Source: Vitrella brassicaformis (taxonomy: Eukaryota; Sar; Vitrellaceae). From it: a DNA stretch of 64,000 nt. The notes beneath the pieces are model-generated. The model was not told the DNA's origin, did not search any database, and was given only the letters and a program-made list of their open reading frames with translations. Position 1 is the first letter of the stretch. The number at the start of each line of letters is the position of its first letter. The stretch lies in assembly GCA_001179505.1 (NCBI GenBank), contig CDMY01000478.1, forward strand, positions 1 through 64,000. The letters run 5' to 3'. Made by a program: the position numbers and the translations under genes. Shown one piece after another: positions 1 to 11,700 of the stretch.

Positions 1-60
1 GGGTCGTGCTTGTCGCAGGCGTCCTTGAGCGTCTGGTGAAAGTGGACGGCATCCTCCTCC
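1..60 (-). CDS. Possible partial exon at the window edge
   Basis: Read on the minus strand, bases 60-1 are open and give a charged, helical-looking stretch that includes LVEEDAVHFHQ and TLKDACDKHD. A stop lies just upstream in the same frame (within bases 75-85), so any exon would need an acceptor near base 60; none is convincing. Read on the plus strand the same bases are also open and end in a clean CAG|GTAAGA donor at about base 65. The strand therefore cannot be settled from this fragment. No family was recognised. Confidence 0.22.
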
Positions 61-118
61 ACCAGGTAAGAGGGGTCAGGTCAGATCCACCGCCGAACCA
101 CCACGTGCTGCCTCCTAA

Positions 119-545
119 TAGCTGCGAGGGCCTCAGCTGCCGCCTGCTGAACCACCCCTGATGACGGCCGGTGCTTGTGAGCCGGTGCTGCTTCCTCTCT
201 GGGCTGGTAGGGACTGCCGTGGCGAGTGGCCTCGACCGTCGCGATGGGCCTTACCGACGCACGGCAGACGGCAGTCACGAGATGAGGGCCTCCGAGCCGA
301 GAGCTGATGCACGTCCCGGTGAGCATCACCAACTCATCATTTTGACATTCAAGCTGAAGATCTCTGCATAAAGTGTGAAGCCCGTCGCTCCATCAACCCC
401 ATAATCGCTTCACAAAGACGAGAAAGCACAGTCGAAGTGATGCGTTTGAGCTCGCAAAGATCGACTCTCGTTCGTCGATCTGGCGTCGATTTGGGAGCTG
501 CATCGACACAGCCGGTCCCATCGAGACTGTCTGCAACGAAAGGCG
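119..545. repeat. Copy A of a dispersed leader/promoter duplication
   Basis: These bases match 26519-26965 over about 430 bases at an estimated 85-90% identity by eye, with small indels. The block includes a minus-strand leader reading frame that starts at base 332 (begins MVMLTG and contains [20 protein letters not shown]) and the DNA upstream of it. In copy B this leader is the amino end of a methyltransferase gene. Here the similarity stops at about base 119 and the frame reaches a stop at base 81 after unrelated residues. No terminal inverted repeats or obvious target-site duplication were seen. Confidence 0.85.
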
Positions 546-561
546 ACGACCTGCGGGACCG
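333..561. promoter_or_regulatory. Putative bidirectional promoter (copy A)
   Basis: This 229-base stretch separates a minus-strand leader ATG at base 332 from the plus-strand AP2 gene starting at 562. Most of it lies inside the duplicated block, and the equivalent 265 bases at 26733-26997 also separate two divergent starts. The head-to-head geometry is seen in the sequence; promoter activity is inference. No canonical TATA box was identified. Confidence 0.35.
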
Positions 562-1012
562 ATGTCATCCCAGGAGGCGGCCGGGCGGTACTGTTCTGAT
601 CCTCCTCCTGGTGTGTCGCTGCACGAGTTCCATCACGCTTATCGGGCCACGTACAGAGACGAGGACGGGTACCGCGAGAAGTCGTTTTCAATCAACAAGT
701 ACGGTGCTGAGGAGGCCCTGCGGCTGGCGATGGAGGCTCGACAGGCATACACGAGGGGGACTGTGCTGGTCACCAGCGTCAGAACGGGAAAGGTGACCGC
801 ATACGAAAGCTTCACGGCAGTCGCGCGTGCTCACGGCACCAGTAAGCAGACCAACCAATCCGACACCTAAACACGGACACGCACTGCACTGTTTCGTGTT
901 GTGCGTGTGTGTGTGTGCAGATCGGAACACCGTGAGTATCATGGCCAACAAAGGGCCCAAATGGGAGCACTACGTCAGGACGCTCGGTGTGACGGTCCTC
1001 CGCGTGGAATGA
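562..1012 (+). CDS. Small AP2/ERF-domain protein with a C-terminal helix-turn-helix-like segment
   Basis: Two exons, 562-841 and 921-1012, joined across a 79-base GT-AG intron rich in TG near its acceptor, give a 123-residue protein. Residues about 20-62 contain YRATYRDEDGYREKSFS followed by KYGAEEALRLAMEAR, the pattern of one AP2/ERF DNA-binding unit (three strands, then a helix). The following segment, AYESFTAVARAHG plus NRNTVSIMANKG across the splice junction, resembles the NUMOD1/IENR1-type helix-turn-helix of homing endonucleases. The AP2 family, including apicomplexan ApiAP2 factors, is known to bind DNA; that this one regulates transcription is inference. No nuclease motif is visible. 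The ATG at 562 is the first one in frame and lies just outside the duplicated block. Confidence 0.72.
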
Positions 1013-1963
1013 ACGAGGCGGAGCGGAGAGAGGGCACATTTGACTGCTTGTCTCTCTCTGACTGCACTACTCGCGATGGTGTGTGGTAGATGTGTAAGGT
1101 TGTGTGCTTATCTGTGTCTTGTGTGTGAATGAAGCATGTGATTTGTTTAGTGGGCGAGGCAGACAGGTAGCATAGCATGCGTGTGTCGTGTCAGGCAGGC
1201 TGGGCCGGCCCGCAGGTGTGTGTCCCTCCCTCCCTCCCTCCCTCTGTGTGTACGTGTGTTGGTGGCTGGGCCGTTCATTTGAGGCAGGTTGGAAGGGTCA
1301 ACTGCAGCAGGTGACCATCCAACTATCATTTTCGTAGCAGCAGGTAGCAGGTGACACTGCACTGGACTGACACGTTGCATGGTGTTGTGGTGTGATGGTT
1401 GAATGGAACGGGCGAGTGGCCTTACCAAAGCGGGGGACGCTCAAGGCTTTTCTGTGCTTGCGAAGGTCTGGCTTGGCTTGTCCCGATGACGGACAGGAGA
1501 TACACGATGCGTTTCACTTCCAGTGTGTCCATTCTGAGGTCTCGCGGGAAATCACATAGATAGCAGAGTAGACCTATCAATCAATCAATGACCACTGCAC
1601 GGTAAAAACTTGAAAGGCACGGTAAAAACGCAAAAGGGAGGGGCTTCGGACACTGCGAGGGACAGAGACACACAGAGGAAGGGAGTGAGGGAGGGATGCA
1701 TCAAAACGTGTGCCAACCAAATGGACAGGCAGGCAGGCAGGCAGGCAGATCGATAGATAGTGTGCCGGGCATCGAGCAGCCCCAGACACAATGAATGCAC
1801 CAAACCACCGTGCCATCCATGCATTTGGCGCCCGCACACAACACCAGAAAGTAAGCGCCAGTGGCTGGCTGACTGACCCGTGCTCCACTGACCCAACGAC
1901 GACACCATACAAGCCTTCGCCGCCTCTCTCCTCCCGTCAGTCCGTCCGCCCCCTCACACACAC
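1013..1963. other. Intergenic, no gene seen
   Basis: This stretch holds simple sequence (GGGA-type runs near 1225, CAGG repeats near 1730) and open frames of poor coding character in several registers. It separates the 3' ends of the AP2 gene and the convergent minus-strand gene. Nothing else was recognised. Confidence 0.6.
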
Positions 1964-4900
1964 TCATGATCCCCTCCCTCGCCCGCCTCTCCCACCCCTG
2001 CCGCGCGCAGACTGGCCAGACGTCGGAGGCGCAGCGGCGCTGTCCTCCGCAATGGTCTGGTCCTCCGCAATGGTCTGCTCCTCCGCGTGCCACCGCCCTC
2101 CCGGCTCGCCCACCATCCTGCTGCTGATGAACTGTCTGAGCGCTGCACCCCACAGACAGACAGACAGACAGATAGACAGATAGACACGTGTATGTGTGTG
2201 TGTTCTGGGGTTGGAGGGCGGGCTCGGGGAGGGGCTCCCCTCTTTGCGTACCGGCGAAGCTTTGCCGGTCATTTTGCCCCCAATCCGCCGCGATCTTGTG
2301 TGGGCCAAATGCGTCGCAGCCGATTACCGTCACTTTGAAGGGGGTCAGGTTGATGGTGCCGTGGGAAGCCTTGGTGCCATCGGGGAGCGTGAATTCTTTG
2401 GTGAGGGCCAGCTGGATGGACCCCACGTCAAACGACATGACCGACTCCAGCGCAGGGACGAAGGTCTCGTACATGGCTGTCTTGAATTTGCTGGCCAGCG
2501 GCGGGATCTCCTCACAGAGCGCCGCGATCCTGCCCTGAGAAACCCAGCCATCCCCGACCTCGGCCACGACCGCACCCAGCCATTGCGCCCCGCTGATCTC
2601 CTCCCCGCCGAGTGTACGGCAGGGGAAAATCGCTGAGTGCCGGATGTCGTTGCGCTCGCTGAGGGCAAACGGCGCCGACGGCAGGTATTCGTCGAGTGCC
2701 GTCTCGAGGGCGGTGTGAGCGGCCTGGCAGTCCCAAGCGGCGGTGGTGATGGTGCTGAGCTGGGTGGGGCTCTGGCAGAAGAGCCCGATGCCGTGGTGTG
2801 CCGCCTCGAGCCGCTCAGCCAAGAGCTGCAGGAAGCAGTATGGCAGCGGCGCCAGGTAAGGAGGGCAGATGTCGTCGTCATAGAGGCTGTACAGGGGTTC
2901 GAGCGCAGCGGTGTCGTTAATCGTGACGAGGTGGAGGTCGCCGAGATTGGTCATGGCCAGGTGCGCCTGGATGCGCTTGAGAAGGGTGAGAGTGTTAAGG
3001 TCGTACAGAGCGATCGCCTGAATCGCTGGATGAATGTGACCACACACACACACACACGCGCAAGCAGACAGACAGACATACATGTACCAGGGCAGCTCCA
3101 GCGGATTTCTGACATTGCTTACTGGGGGCCATGAGCTTCCAGATTCTGTACGTGGGTACATCCACAGAGAAGATCCTCGACCCAGGCGTGCCCTGACGGG
3201 CAGAGGCCTGTCGCCACTCCCTCACTGAGGCGCCCAGATCGCCCTGCACACAGGACGACAACACACACGCACGCACTTGGCGCACTCCTTGCTCTTGCTG
3301 GTGGGCTGACTGGTGATGTGTGGTCTTTCTTGCCCAACGCACCTGCTGCTGCTGCTGCTGCTCCTGTCCGCTGCTCTGCAGTGTGGTCTCGGTGCTTGTT
3401 GTGTCCTCCCAGGCCTGAGAAAGACAGGCAATAGGAACTGTGTCTGTGTGTCTGTGTGCCTGTGTGTCTGTGTGTCTGTGTTTATGCGTGTGTGGCTGAC
3501 CTGGGCTGCCGATGCATGGCTATCGGGCGGCAGAAACACGGCTGCAGCGCCCTCCGAGGCCTGCACCCAGCACATGCAGGACACAAGAGCCATGAGAGAA
3601 GCAGCGGCCTGCAGGTGCCTTTTTGTACACAGACAGGGACGCATTGGCAAATCATTCACGCACGTACCGATGGAGCGGCACCCGCACCTGCTTCCTCAAC
3701 CACACCCCCGCCACTCGACTGAACACGCACACCAACACCGCAGCCACATGGCAATCAATGACAAACACATTGATGTACACCGTACCCTTCTCTTGCCTGT
3801 GTTTGGCGGCGGGTCCGCAGGTGGGCGCGGACACCCCTGTAGATGTTGGCGAGGACGAGATCGACGGCGTTTTTGATGGGGCCGACTGGCTTGATGTACT
3901 TGAGCAGAGGTCCCTCTCTGTCGTCAGTGCCGCAGAGTAAGTACACCAGCAGGTCGAAGACCCGCTCTCCGACCGGGTTGCCACTGGCATCGCACAGCAT
4001 GCCGGCATTGGCTGGCAGGCACGCATTCTCGAAGCGGGTGCCGTATGTCGATCGGAGACGACACAAGAACAGGCGGTCGCCGCTGACAAAGACAACACAA
4101 CACACGACGAAAGAATGGCATTGTGTGGGAGGCGAGCACAATGCAGTCCATTATGCACTCACTCACTCACCTTGCCCCATTTGTCATCATGCTGTGCAGC
4201 GGGGCGGCCCCTAGTCGCCGCATCTCGTATATCATGTCTGTCAGCTTGACACACAGCTCGGCCTCTGGGACGCGTTGCGTGTCGAGGTCGACAGTGATGG
4301 GGACGGTGCTGATGGTCTTGAGGGTCTGGTCGTCCACACTCCCGTAATCCGCGACGCCAATCACCATGCCAACCACCACACCGCTCGACTGGAACTCGCT
4401 CCGAATCCTGTGGAAAAGGGCTTTGCCCTCTGCTGTCGTCGTGCTGACCTTGATGCAACGTACATTGTGCTGCTTCACCGCACTCTTGGCGTGCGCCACC
4501 AAAACATCCTGACAAACAGACAGACAGACAGTGCAAACAGAACGTGAATAAGTGAGTGAGTGTGTAGGTGTCCGTGTGTGGTTATACCAGGGTCTGCTTG
4601 ATCTCATCCTGTGTTGGGTTGAGGTCCGACAGAATCTTGGCCTTGCCCTGAGGAACAAAGAAGCAGGGCCATCATGACGTCAAGTGACTGGCACCTCCTC
4701 CGTTTCTTTCTTACCGCGTCGACGGCGGCAGAGGTCTTTGAACGGACATGGCAAACATACGCCTTCTTCAAGGCCTGCAAGACACCACACCATGACCGTT
4801 CGTCCTCCGTCTCATGGACAGAGGCATCCGCCCACCCACACGTACGTTTTCGGGATACATGAGGATAATGAATTCGGTTGGCACGACCGGGGGACGATCC

Positions 4901-5816
4901 GCACCCCACCGCACGCTCTGCACATTCTTGATGACCTCCCCGAGCTGTGTGGCATCCGTGGCATCCTCGTACTTGATGATGCAGCCAATTTCGGGCTCAG
5001 GTTTGCTCGCCGCGCGGAAGCGTGTGTTGAACTCGTGCACGATGTGCTTGAGCACCATCGGGGTGAAGTCGTCCCCCCATGCGGGGGGGGGCACGTAAAT
5101 AAGGGAGAGCTTGATGGCCGGTGAGATGGGGTGCGACGAGAGGAAGCCCACCAGCCCTGAACCCGCGGGAGCTGGGCTTGCCGGCTGCTGATCCGCCACG
5201 GTCAGAAAGTCGAAGAAGGTGACGATCTGTGCATATACGCCCACACATCAGTATGCATGCAGTGCGCTGTCGGTGATGTGTGGTCTTTCTTGCCCAACGC
5301 ACCTGCTGCTCCTGCTGTTGCTGCTGCTCCTGTCCGCTGCTCTGCAGTGTGGTCTCGGTGCTTGTTGTGTCCTCCCCCGCCTGAGAAAGACAGGCAATAG
5401 GAACTGTGTCTGTGTGTCTGTGTGCCTGTGTGTCTGTGTGCCTGTGTGTCTGTGTGTCTGTCTTTATGCGTGTGTGGCTGACCTGGGCTGCCGATGCATG
5501 GCTATCGGGCGGCAGAAACACGGCTGCATCGCCCTCCGAGGCCTGCACCCAGCACATGCAGGACACAGGAACCATGAGAGAAGCAGCGGCCTGCAGGTGC
5601 CTTGTGAAAGGGACGCATTGGCCAATCATTCACGCACGTACCGATGGAGCGGAACCCGCACCTGCGCCCTCAACCACACCCCCGCCACTCGACTGAACAC
5701 GCACACCAACACACACAGATATTGAAGTCGTCCTGTTTGCGTGTTGTGCTGCGTGTCGCTCACCATGCTGTCATCAGTTCCCCCTGCCAGTTCCTTCGGC
5801 AACACGACGAATCTCC
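1964..5816 (-). CDS. Long multi-exon protein with internally duplicated exons and an RG-rich tail; family not recognised
   Basis: At least twelve exons join in phase on the minus strand. From the 5' side they include one with TFFDFLTVADQ (about 5240-4855), one with VVVGMVIGVADYGSVDD (about 4510-4165), one with ERVFDLLVYLLCG (about 4090-3800), a long one at 3025-2252 (begins near IQAIALYDLNTLTLL) and a last exon 2142-1964 that ends in an RG/GR-rich basic tail before TGA. Three small exons (Gly/Ala-rich, a hydrophobic segment with SLMALVSCMCWVQASEG, and a Gln-rich one) occur twice, at about 3293-3735 and 5275-5715. The hydrophobic exon resembles a signal peptide or membrane segment but is preceded by in-phase exons in both copies. 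One intron near 3770 appears to use a GC donor. The true start lies near or beyond 5816 and was not found. Two tandem genes cannot be excluded, although splice phases favour one. Confidence 0.6.
3293..3735 (-). repeat. Internal exon-block duplication, 3' copy
   Basis: About 440 bases nearly identical to 5275-5715, including three exons, their introns and splice sites. Differences include GAA versus GGC at one Gly/Ala-rich codon, an altered intron (3627-3645 against 5600-5610) and a different Gln-codon count. Both copies keep open exons in phase 0. Confidence 0.85.
5275..5715 (-). repeat. Internal exon-block duplication, 5' copy
   Basis: Partner of 3293-3735. The copies are direct repeats about 1.98 kb apart within one transcription unit. 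The polyglutamine exon here reads six Gln, one Glu, two Gln, against six Gln in the other copy. Retained splice sites suggest that both copies are spliced. Confidence 0.85.
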
Positions 5817-8719
5817 CCTTCAGCGCCGCTCATGTCCGCCACAGAGGAGCGACGCTGATACAAGAGATTGGACCTCTCTCTCGGCGAAGAAGAGAAGCAC
5901 AGGAGGAAGCTCAAACAGCTGAAGCACGAAAAGACCTCCTCGGAAAGACCGATCGACAGTGGCTCGCTTCTCCCTCCCGCATTTGGCGCATCATCTCTTC
6001 AAGGTGCGAGTGTGCTCCATCCACTACACCACCTACAACATAGAGGCAAGTCGAGAGGCAGAAGCACGAGTGAGAGGGAGGGAAGAGATGATGGCGATGT
6101 TGAGAAGGGTGGAGGAGGACGTCTGTTCCTTCTGTGGGGTGTGTGGCCTCAGCTGAAGTCAAGGACAACCGCCTCACACGGCCGTCCTCGTCGACAGCCC
6201 CTCCCTCCGTTCCACTATCCTACTTCGTCCCGCATCAAACCGCCCTACTCTTCTACCCCGTCCCTCGGACCGTGACGACGGCCTTATCAGTCCAGAGAGT
6301 GCCTCTGAGGCCGGCTGACCGATGGCACAGCGGCCAGACGGCCGCAGGCGAGTGAATTGCACTCTGGAGCTACCTAAGAAGAGGAGCCCCAGCAAGCAGC
6401 CATGGCAATGAGCGGCCTATCGTGACCCTTTCGTGGACTTACGTCTTCTGCTTTCAAGAAAGATTACAATCTCGACTCTTCCCGCCAGGCGAGATGCGCG
6501 TCTCGTCGTGGGGGCCTCCTCCCCGGCCCGCGGCATGCATGCAGACGGAGAAAAGCTGCTCGCCGCTGGAGGCGTCGGATCTCTCACGGAATAGAGGATG
6601 GGCGAGCAACTGGGTGTTGATGAGGTATTCATTCCGGCACCGTCAGAGCGAGGAAGGTCAGGGAGGGCTGCACTATGCTTTTGGGAAGGCGGCGATCTAT
6701 GGAGAAAACGCGCGCTTTTGTGACGAGGGACGCGCTTTCCTCCTTTCTCTCCTCTGGACAGTCTTATGGAAGCCACGGGCGACAACAGATGTGACAATGT
6801 GTTTGGTGCTGAGGATGACTGTTGTGAAGCCGCCTGTCTGGGCTGGCGATCAGGACGGCATCTATTTTGGCAATGGGTGGTCGTTACGTTGATCGTTACT
6901 TGGCAACCGGTGGAGCTTCACCGCACCCGGCGGACGCCAAATCTGATCGAGGCTGCCCTTTAGGGTGGATGATGCCCTTTCGCGCGCCTTCCGGGTCAGA
7001 GAGGGCCGCACAAGAGCCTTGTTTGCTTGGCCAAGGCTGTTGACCAGCAGGCAAGTGAGAAAAACACACAAACCAATGGACGCCTTTTCGTTGGCGTGCT
7101 GCTCACTTGACCGCTTTGTTGATGTGCGACAGGTCGACGTGGATGATATCACCAGGGTGTCGGTGACGGTGGTGCGTGTCTTTTCACTTCCGCTGAGATG
7201 AAGCTATTGTTTGTTGGCGGCCACGACCACACTGTCGAAGCAGCGGTCGACACAAGCCTCTTCCCAGTGCGTTGTCGATCGTGCGTGGCAGCTGCTGGGG
7301 ACAGGCACTGCAGAACAGATCGGGTGAGGAGCAGTCAGTCGACCTTCAGACAGGGGGGCGGTGTGGCTGTCTAACACTGACACAGATGGCGAATTGGTGG
7401 CACTCGATCGGTAGAGGCAGGAGGGATGGTGCCCGGGTTGTTGTCGGCCTTCCAGCGGACAAGTAGTGAGTGTTTCGTGAAAAGACCTTCCAATTGGCCG
7501 TGCTGGGATATCAATTACTCTTCTGTGCTTCGGTCGTGCGATGATGCAAACCCATCCAAATCCATCGACTCACGCCACACACACCGGCGATGTCGGTCAA
7601 CTGTCAGTCAATCAGGCTAGCCAGGCTAACTATCAGCTTCAGTTCACAGCGTGTCATACGTACGTACGTACATGCGGCAGAGACAGCAAACTGGACTACT
7701 GCCTGTCTGTCGACGAGCTGCCGAGGACGACCGGCAACACACCACAAGATGCAACGCACAGATAGGGAGCCACCCATGGATGGCATCTGACATGCGTCCG
7801 CGTGTCTGCTGTCTTGTGTCTTGTGCTGTGCTGCGTGTGTGCGTGTGTGTCTCTCCCTCTCGTCTCTGGTCACTCCAGGTGAGTACATTTCGGTTCAAAT
7901 TTTCCGAAGAAAACTCGGCTCTCGGCAGACGGCCGCTGCAAAGATTCCATCCTGTGTGCCACCAAGTGACCATGCAGCCCAGGAGGGTTGAGGCCTCCCG
8001 AGGGTGTTCTGCTTTCGGGAGGCCTCAACGATATCGCAGGCTGGGACGTCATTTAGACGCATCATCACCACACAGCGTCACTCACCATAAATAGACAGAC
8101 GCATTGACATGAATCGATCTCTACACCCCCTCCCCTCACCCTTTCCTCCCCGCCCCGCTGGCTGCTGATGCCGCTGCTTGATACTGAGCCAACGCACGTT
8201 GAACAAGGAAGAGAGCGCGAAGTAAGCAATGACCATGCAAACCCCAGGGCATCACAATGAGCGAGATCCCACCAAAATACACCACACCATCCAGTCAATC
8301 CATACATGCGAACAAAACGGCAGACCTCCCCGTGTTGCTGCGGTTCGCTTTCCGTGTGTTGATCTCGGTAACTCATCCATCTGCTTACTGAGGCACTTGT
8401 GAGTGAGCGCCTCCGGCTATCTTGCACGCCCCTCACCATGCCCCTGTGCGTTGCCGTGGCAGTGAAGAGTATAGACAAGAGAGCTATATGCAACGGAAAC
8501 CATTCCATTGAGTCCGGCCGTCCGTCGCTTCCTATCCACACACGCACACAGTGTGACACGAAGCGACGCAGCCATCTGAGATGCACACACCATTTCATGT
8601 CATGCGCCCGACCCACCCTTATCTCTCTTGCCCGTCATAGCAACCATGTACGTATGTATAGCCTCCTTCTCTCCACCCCCCACCCAATCAGTCAGTGAGT
8701 CGGTCAGTCTGTCAGTCAG
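5817..8719. other. Long stretch without a supported gene
   Basis: Several frames are open for 60-150 residues on both strands because the DNA is GC-rich, but none shows clear coding bias, a family motif or consistent introns. A plus-strand frame at 5868-6275 starts with a charged helical stretch (MDLSLGEEEKHRRKLKQLKH) and then loses protein-like composition. The 5' exon(s) of the minus-strand gene ending at 1964 probably lie in the first few hundred bases. A strong hairpin lies at 7987-8029. Confidence 0.5.
7987..8029. repeat. Perfect 15-bp inverted repeat (hairpin)
   Basis: Bases 7987-8001 (GTTGAGGCCTCCCGA) are the exact reverse complement of 8015-8029, with a 13-base spacer. A short outer pairing (CCCAG near 7977 with CTGGG near 8042) could extend the stem past an asymmetric internal loop. 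It lies in a gene-poor stretch. Whether it is transcribed is unknown. Confidence 0.8.
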
Positions 8720-11700
8720 TCAACGAGTCGCCTCAGCCCTGTTGCTGCGTCCAATTCTGCCATCCGTCGCCCACGGCCACGCCCCTCTGGTGATCCGCCC
8801 AGCTGTGTTGCCCGTCGGCGGCATCGGGTGCATCAGGTACTGCGGTGGTTGGACTTGATTTGGCATCACCATCCCTTGTGCTGGGGCTGGGTTTGGGGCG
8901 GGGAGCACCACGGCAGGGCCCGGTGGCCACGGCGGTTGCGGCATGGCAGCAGTGGGGTGAGGCGTGAAGGGCGGCGGGCAGATGTAGCTGGGTGTCTTAG
9001 GCCTCACTGAGGGTGCTAAGGAGGGCGGCGGGCGAAGGTGAGGGGCCTGGTATGGCACAGGGGAGGGTGAGAAGCCGGGAGCAGCAGCAGCCACCGGTGC
9101 CGCCACCTGAGGCACAAACCGATGCACACATCGACGACGAACGACATCTCCGGAAGCATCAAATACGTCTTGATCCATCTGCTTACAGAAGCGATGTTGG
9201 CGACTCCAGAGCTACTGGTGGCCGATCCAGGCACACCCGATGTCGCGGCGATGGCTGCCGTGGCCGCGCCAACTTGCTGTCTGAAGCTGGGCGGTTCATC
9301 ACACCTCTCGCCTCCACCTTCTTGGCCAGACACCTCGTCCACGGACGGCCGCACTGCACCGCCACTCTCACTTCCTGCACAGACACATGGAAGGCTCAGA
9401 CAGCCCATCAACAGACAGACAGCCTTGTGCTCACCGGTGATGTGGTCGTTGGCGGCATTAATAGCGATCTGGGCCTCTGACATGAGCAACTGCACGGGAC
9501 TCTCCATGGCACATGAGAGCGAGTGAAAGTGACTGCATGGATGGACGAGGGAGCAATGCACACACATCACTGACCTGCTGTATGTCGCGAGCTTTGAGCA
9601 GCAGACGATAGCCGAAGCAACCCTCCGCCGGCTTCCTCCTCAATGTGCCGAATGTCTTGCCGTGTCGCTGCTGCATCTCGCCTAACAACGCGTGGATTGG
9701 GTCTTCAGGGCCACCGATGCGGACCTCCGATGCCCCACGGAGTTCCAACTCGAACTGCTGCAGGTCTCGCAGACGGCACAAGGCCTTCACACCGGCTAGG
9801 ACATCGGCAGCAGGATAGACGGTACGATCGGCAACTGTGTGGAAGCGGACAGATGTGATGAAGAAGAAGAAGAAGAAGAAGAGTGGCGCACTTGTTGTGT
9901 ACCTGGCACAAACACTTCCGCGCTCTGTACTACGGGCAGGTGAGTCGGATCAGCAGACTCGAGGGCGCGGAAACTAGGTGGATCAAAGGAAAGTCGCAGC
10001 GTATTGAGCGTCCGCCCGCCGCCCATCGCCGTCAGCAACCCTGCTACATCAGCCTTGTCCACTACCACCTCCTCCAGTGAGCTCATGCCGATCACCGCCG
10101 CCTTGGCCGCAGCCATGCCCTGATGGCCCCTGACCAACAGGTTCTTGACGCGGGGCAGAGACGCAGGGGGCAGTGGATTGGGGGCGGGGGGTGGAAGGCC
10201 AATGTCAAAACCCTCCAGACTCACGCTGCGTGGCACCCGGTCGCCGATCGATCTCAGCATGTCGACGATGTCAGGTGCAGCAGACGTGATTTTCAGGTGA
10301 GTGAGTGCAGGCATCCGGCTCGTGAGATCCGCAGCTGCCTGGGGCCCCTGGAGACCGACGGGTCTTGCCCCCACAAACAGCCCTGTCGCATTGGGGAATG
10401 CCTGGGGGGAGAGGTGCTCGAGAGCGGGGATGTAGGGAGGAGGGGCGTCCTCGGGGATGTCCAGATCCTCCGCCGCCAAGATCACCACCTTCTTCACCTT
10501 CTCGAATATGATGCTGGCTGCCGTCTGCTGCGCCCTCTTGGTGAGGGACCCCATCACTTCGCTGCTGCCGTCGATGATGGCCTGCGTGACCTCCAGTGTG
10601 ATGGCGCCCCCCTTGCGGAGGGGGTCACCGAATGGGGCGATCGTCCCGGCTTCCTTCGCGATGGCCTGGAGGGGCTTGGTGAGAGAGGGTGTGTCGAGCA
10701 GTGCCGGATCGAGGAATGTGTTGAGGCAGCCCACAGGCTCGGACAGGCGGCAGTCGATGTCGACGGAGGGCGACGCGACTGCCTCGGCGAAGGCCTTGAG
10801 GGAAAGGAGCCAATGACGCTCCCCTTGTCGAACGTCTCCGGCCCGGAAAGGCACGGTGCTGCGAACCCCGAGATGGCGGATGGACTGCTTGCATCCGCGA
10901 GAAACCAACAACCTCTGAGGAGGAGACCGACACAACACAATGATGTGTGAGCTCTGCGGCGCCTTCCCTCTGGTTGCCTGAAGTTCTTCGAAGTCCTCCC
11001 TGGGTCCCAGGAAAACCGTCGACAGGTGCTCGAGCCCCGCCAGTGGCCCCCTCTCCCCACTCTCGCCCCCAGGCATGTCGGCTAGGACATCGAGCGTCGC
11101 GTTGCGCCAAAGCCCACCCACGGCCAGCCGCTTCAGGGACCGAGACGTCTTGATCAGCTGCCGCAGAAAGTGGACGAAGTCGTCCGTCGCGAGCCTGAAG
11201 GTTCCTCCCGTGGTCACGACCTCCAGTTGAGGCATCACCCACCCCCGTTCGAGCATCTTGTGGGGTTCGAGCATCTCGTGATCTTCACGAACACGAAGAC
11301 CGGTGATGCTCTTGAGGGACGGCAGCTGGAGACGGGGAGAGGGGCGGCTTAGATAATCATGATGCGGGGGCCGGGATGGATACACATGGCTGGCACGGCC
11401 GTCGGTCGGGCAGCTGAAGTGGATGGACTCGATGGAGCTCTCTCCCTCCCGCGCCACCCGGCGGCCCGCAGCATGGCCCTCCACAATGGCCGTCAATGTG
11501 TTCACGCACCATTCCGGATGGGTGTGTGGCTGCGCCACGTGAGCGGACGTCAGGCTGGTCAGCCGTCTGCCGAGCTTGAACGCTTCCTGTGTGGTGGTGC
11601 TGGCCCAGAACTGACACTCGCCGGGGGTGGATGCGTCGATGGTGATGTTTGTGTGCTGCCGGACGGCTCCATTGCGGACAAGGGAGCGGTGTGGGAAGAG

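Noticed and set aside
1954-2187. Arg/Gly-rich protein in the alternative minus-strand frame
   Set aside because: It is a shadow of the true last exon, which splices in phase and ends with its own TGA at 1964.
8065-8616. 183-codon minus-strand frame
   Set aside because: Tryptophan/cysteine-rich without domains, and its composition follows the CA/TG repeats around it.
10123-10950. 275-codon plus-strand frame
   Set aside because: It is antisense to a well-supported exon of the minus-strand family gene and has no introns, domain or coding bias of its own.
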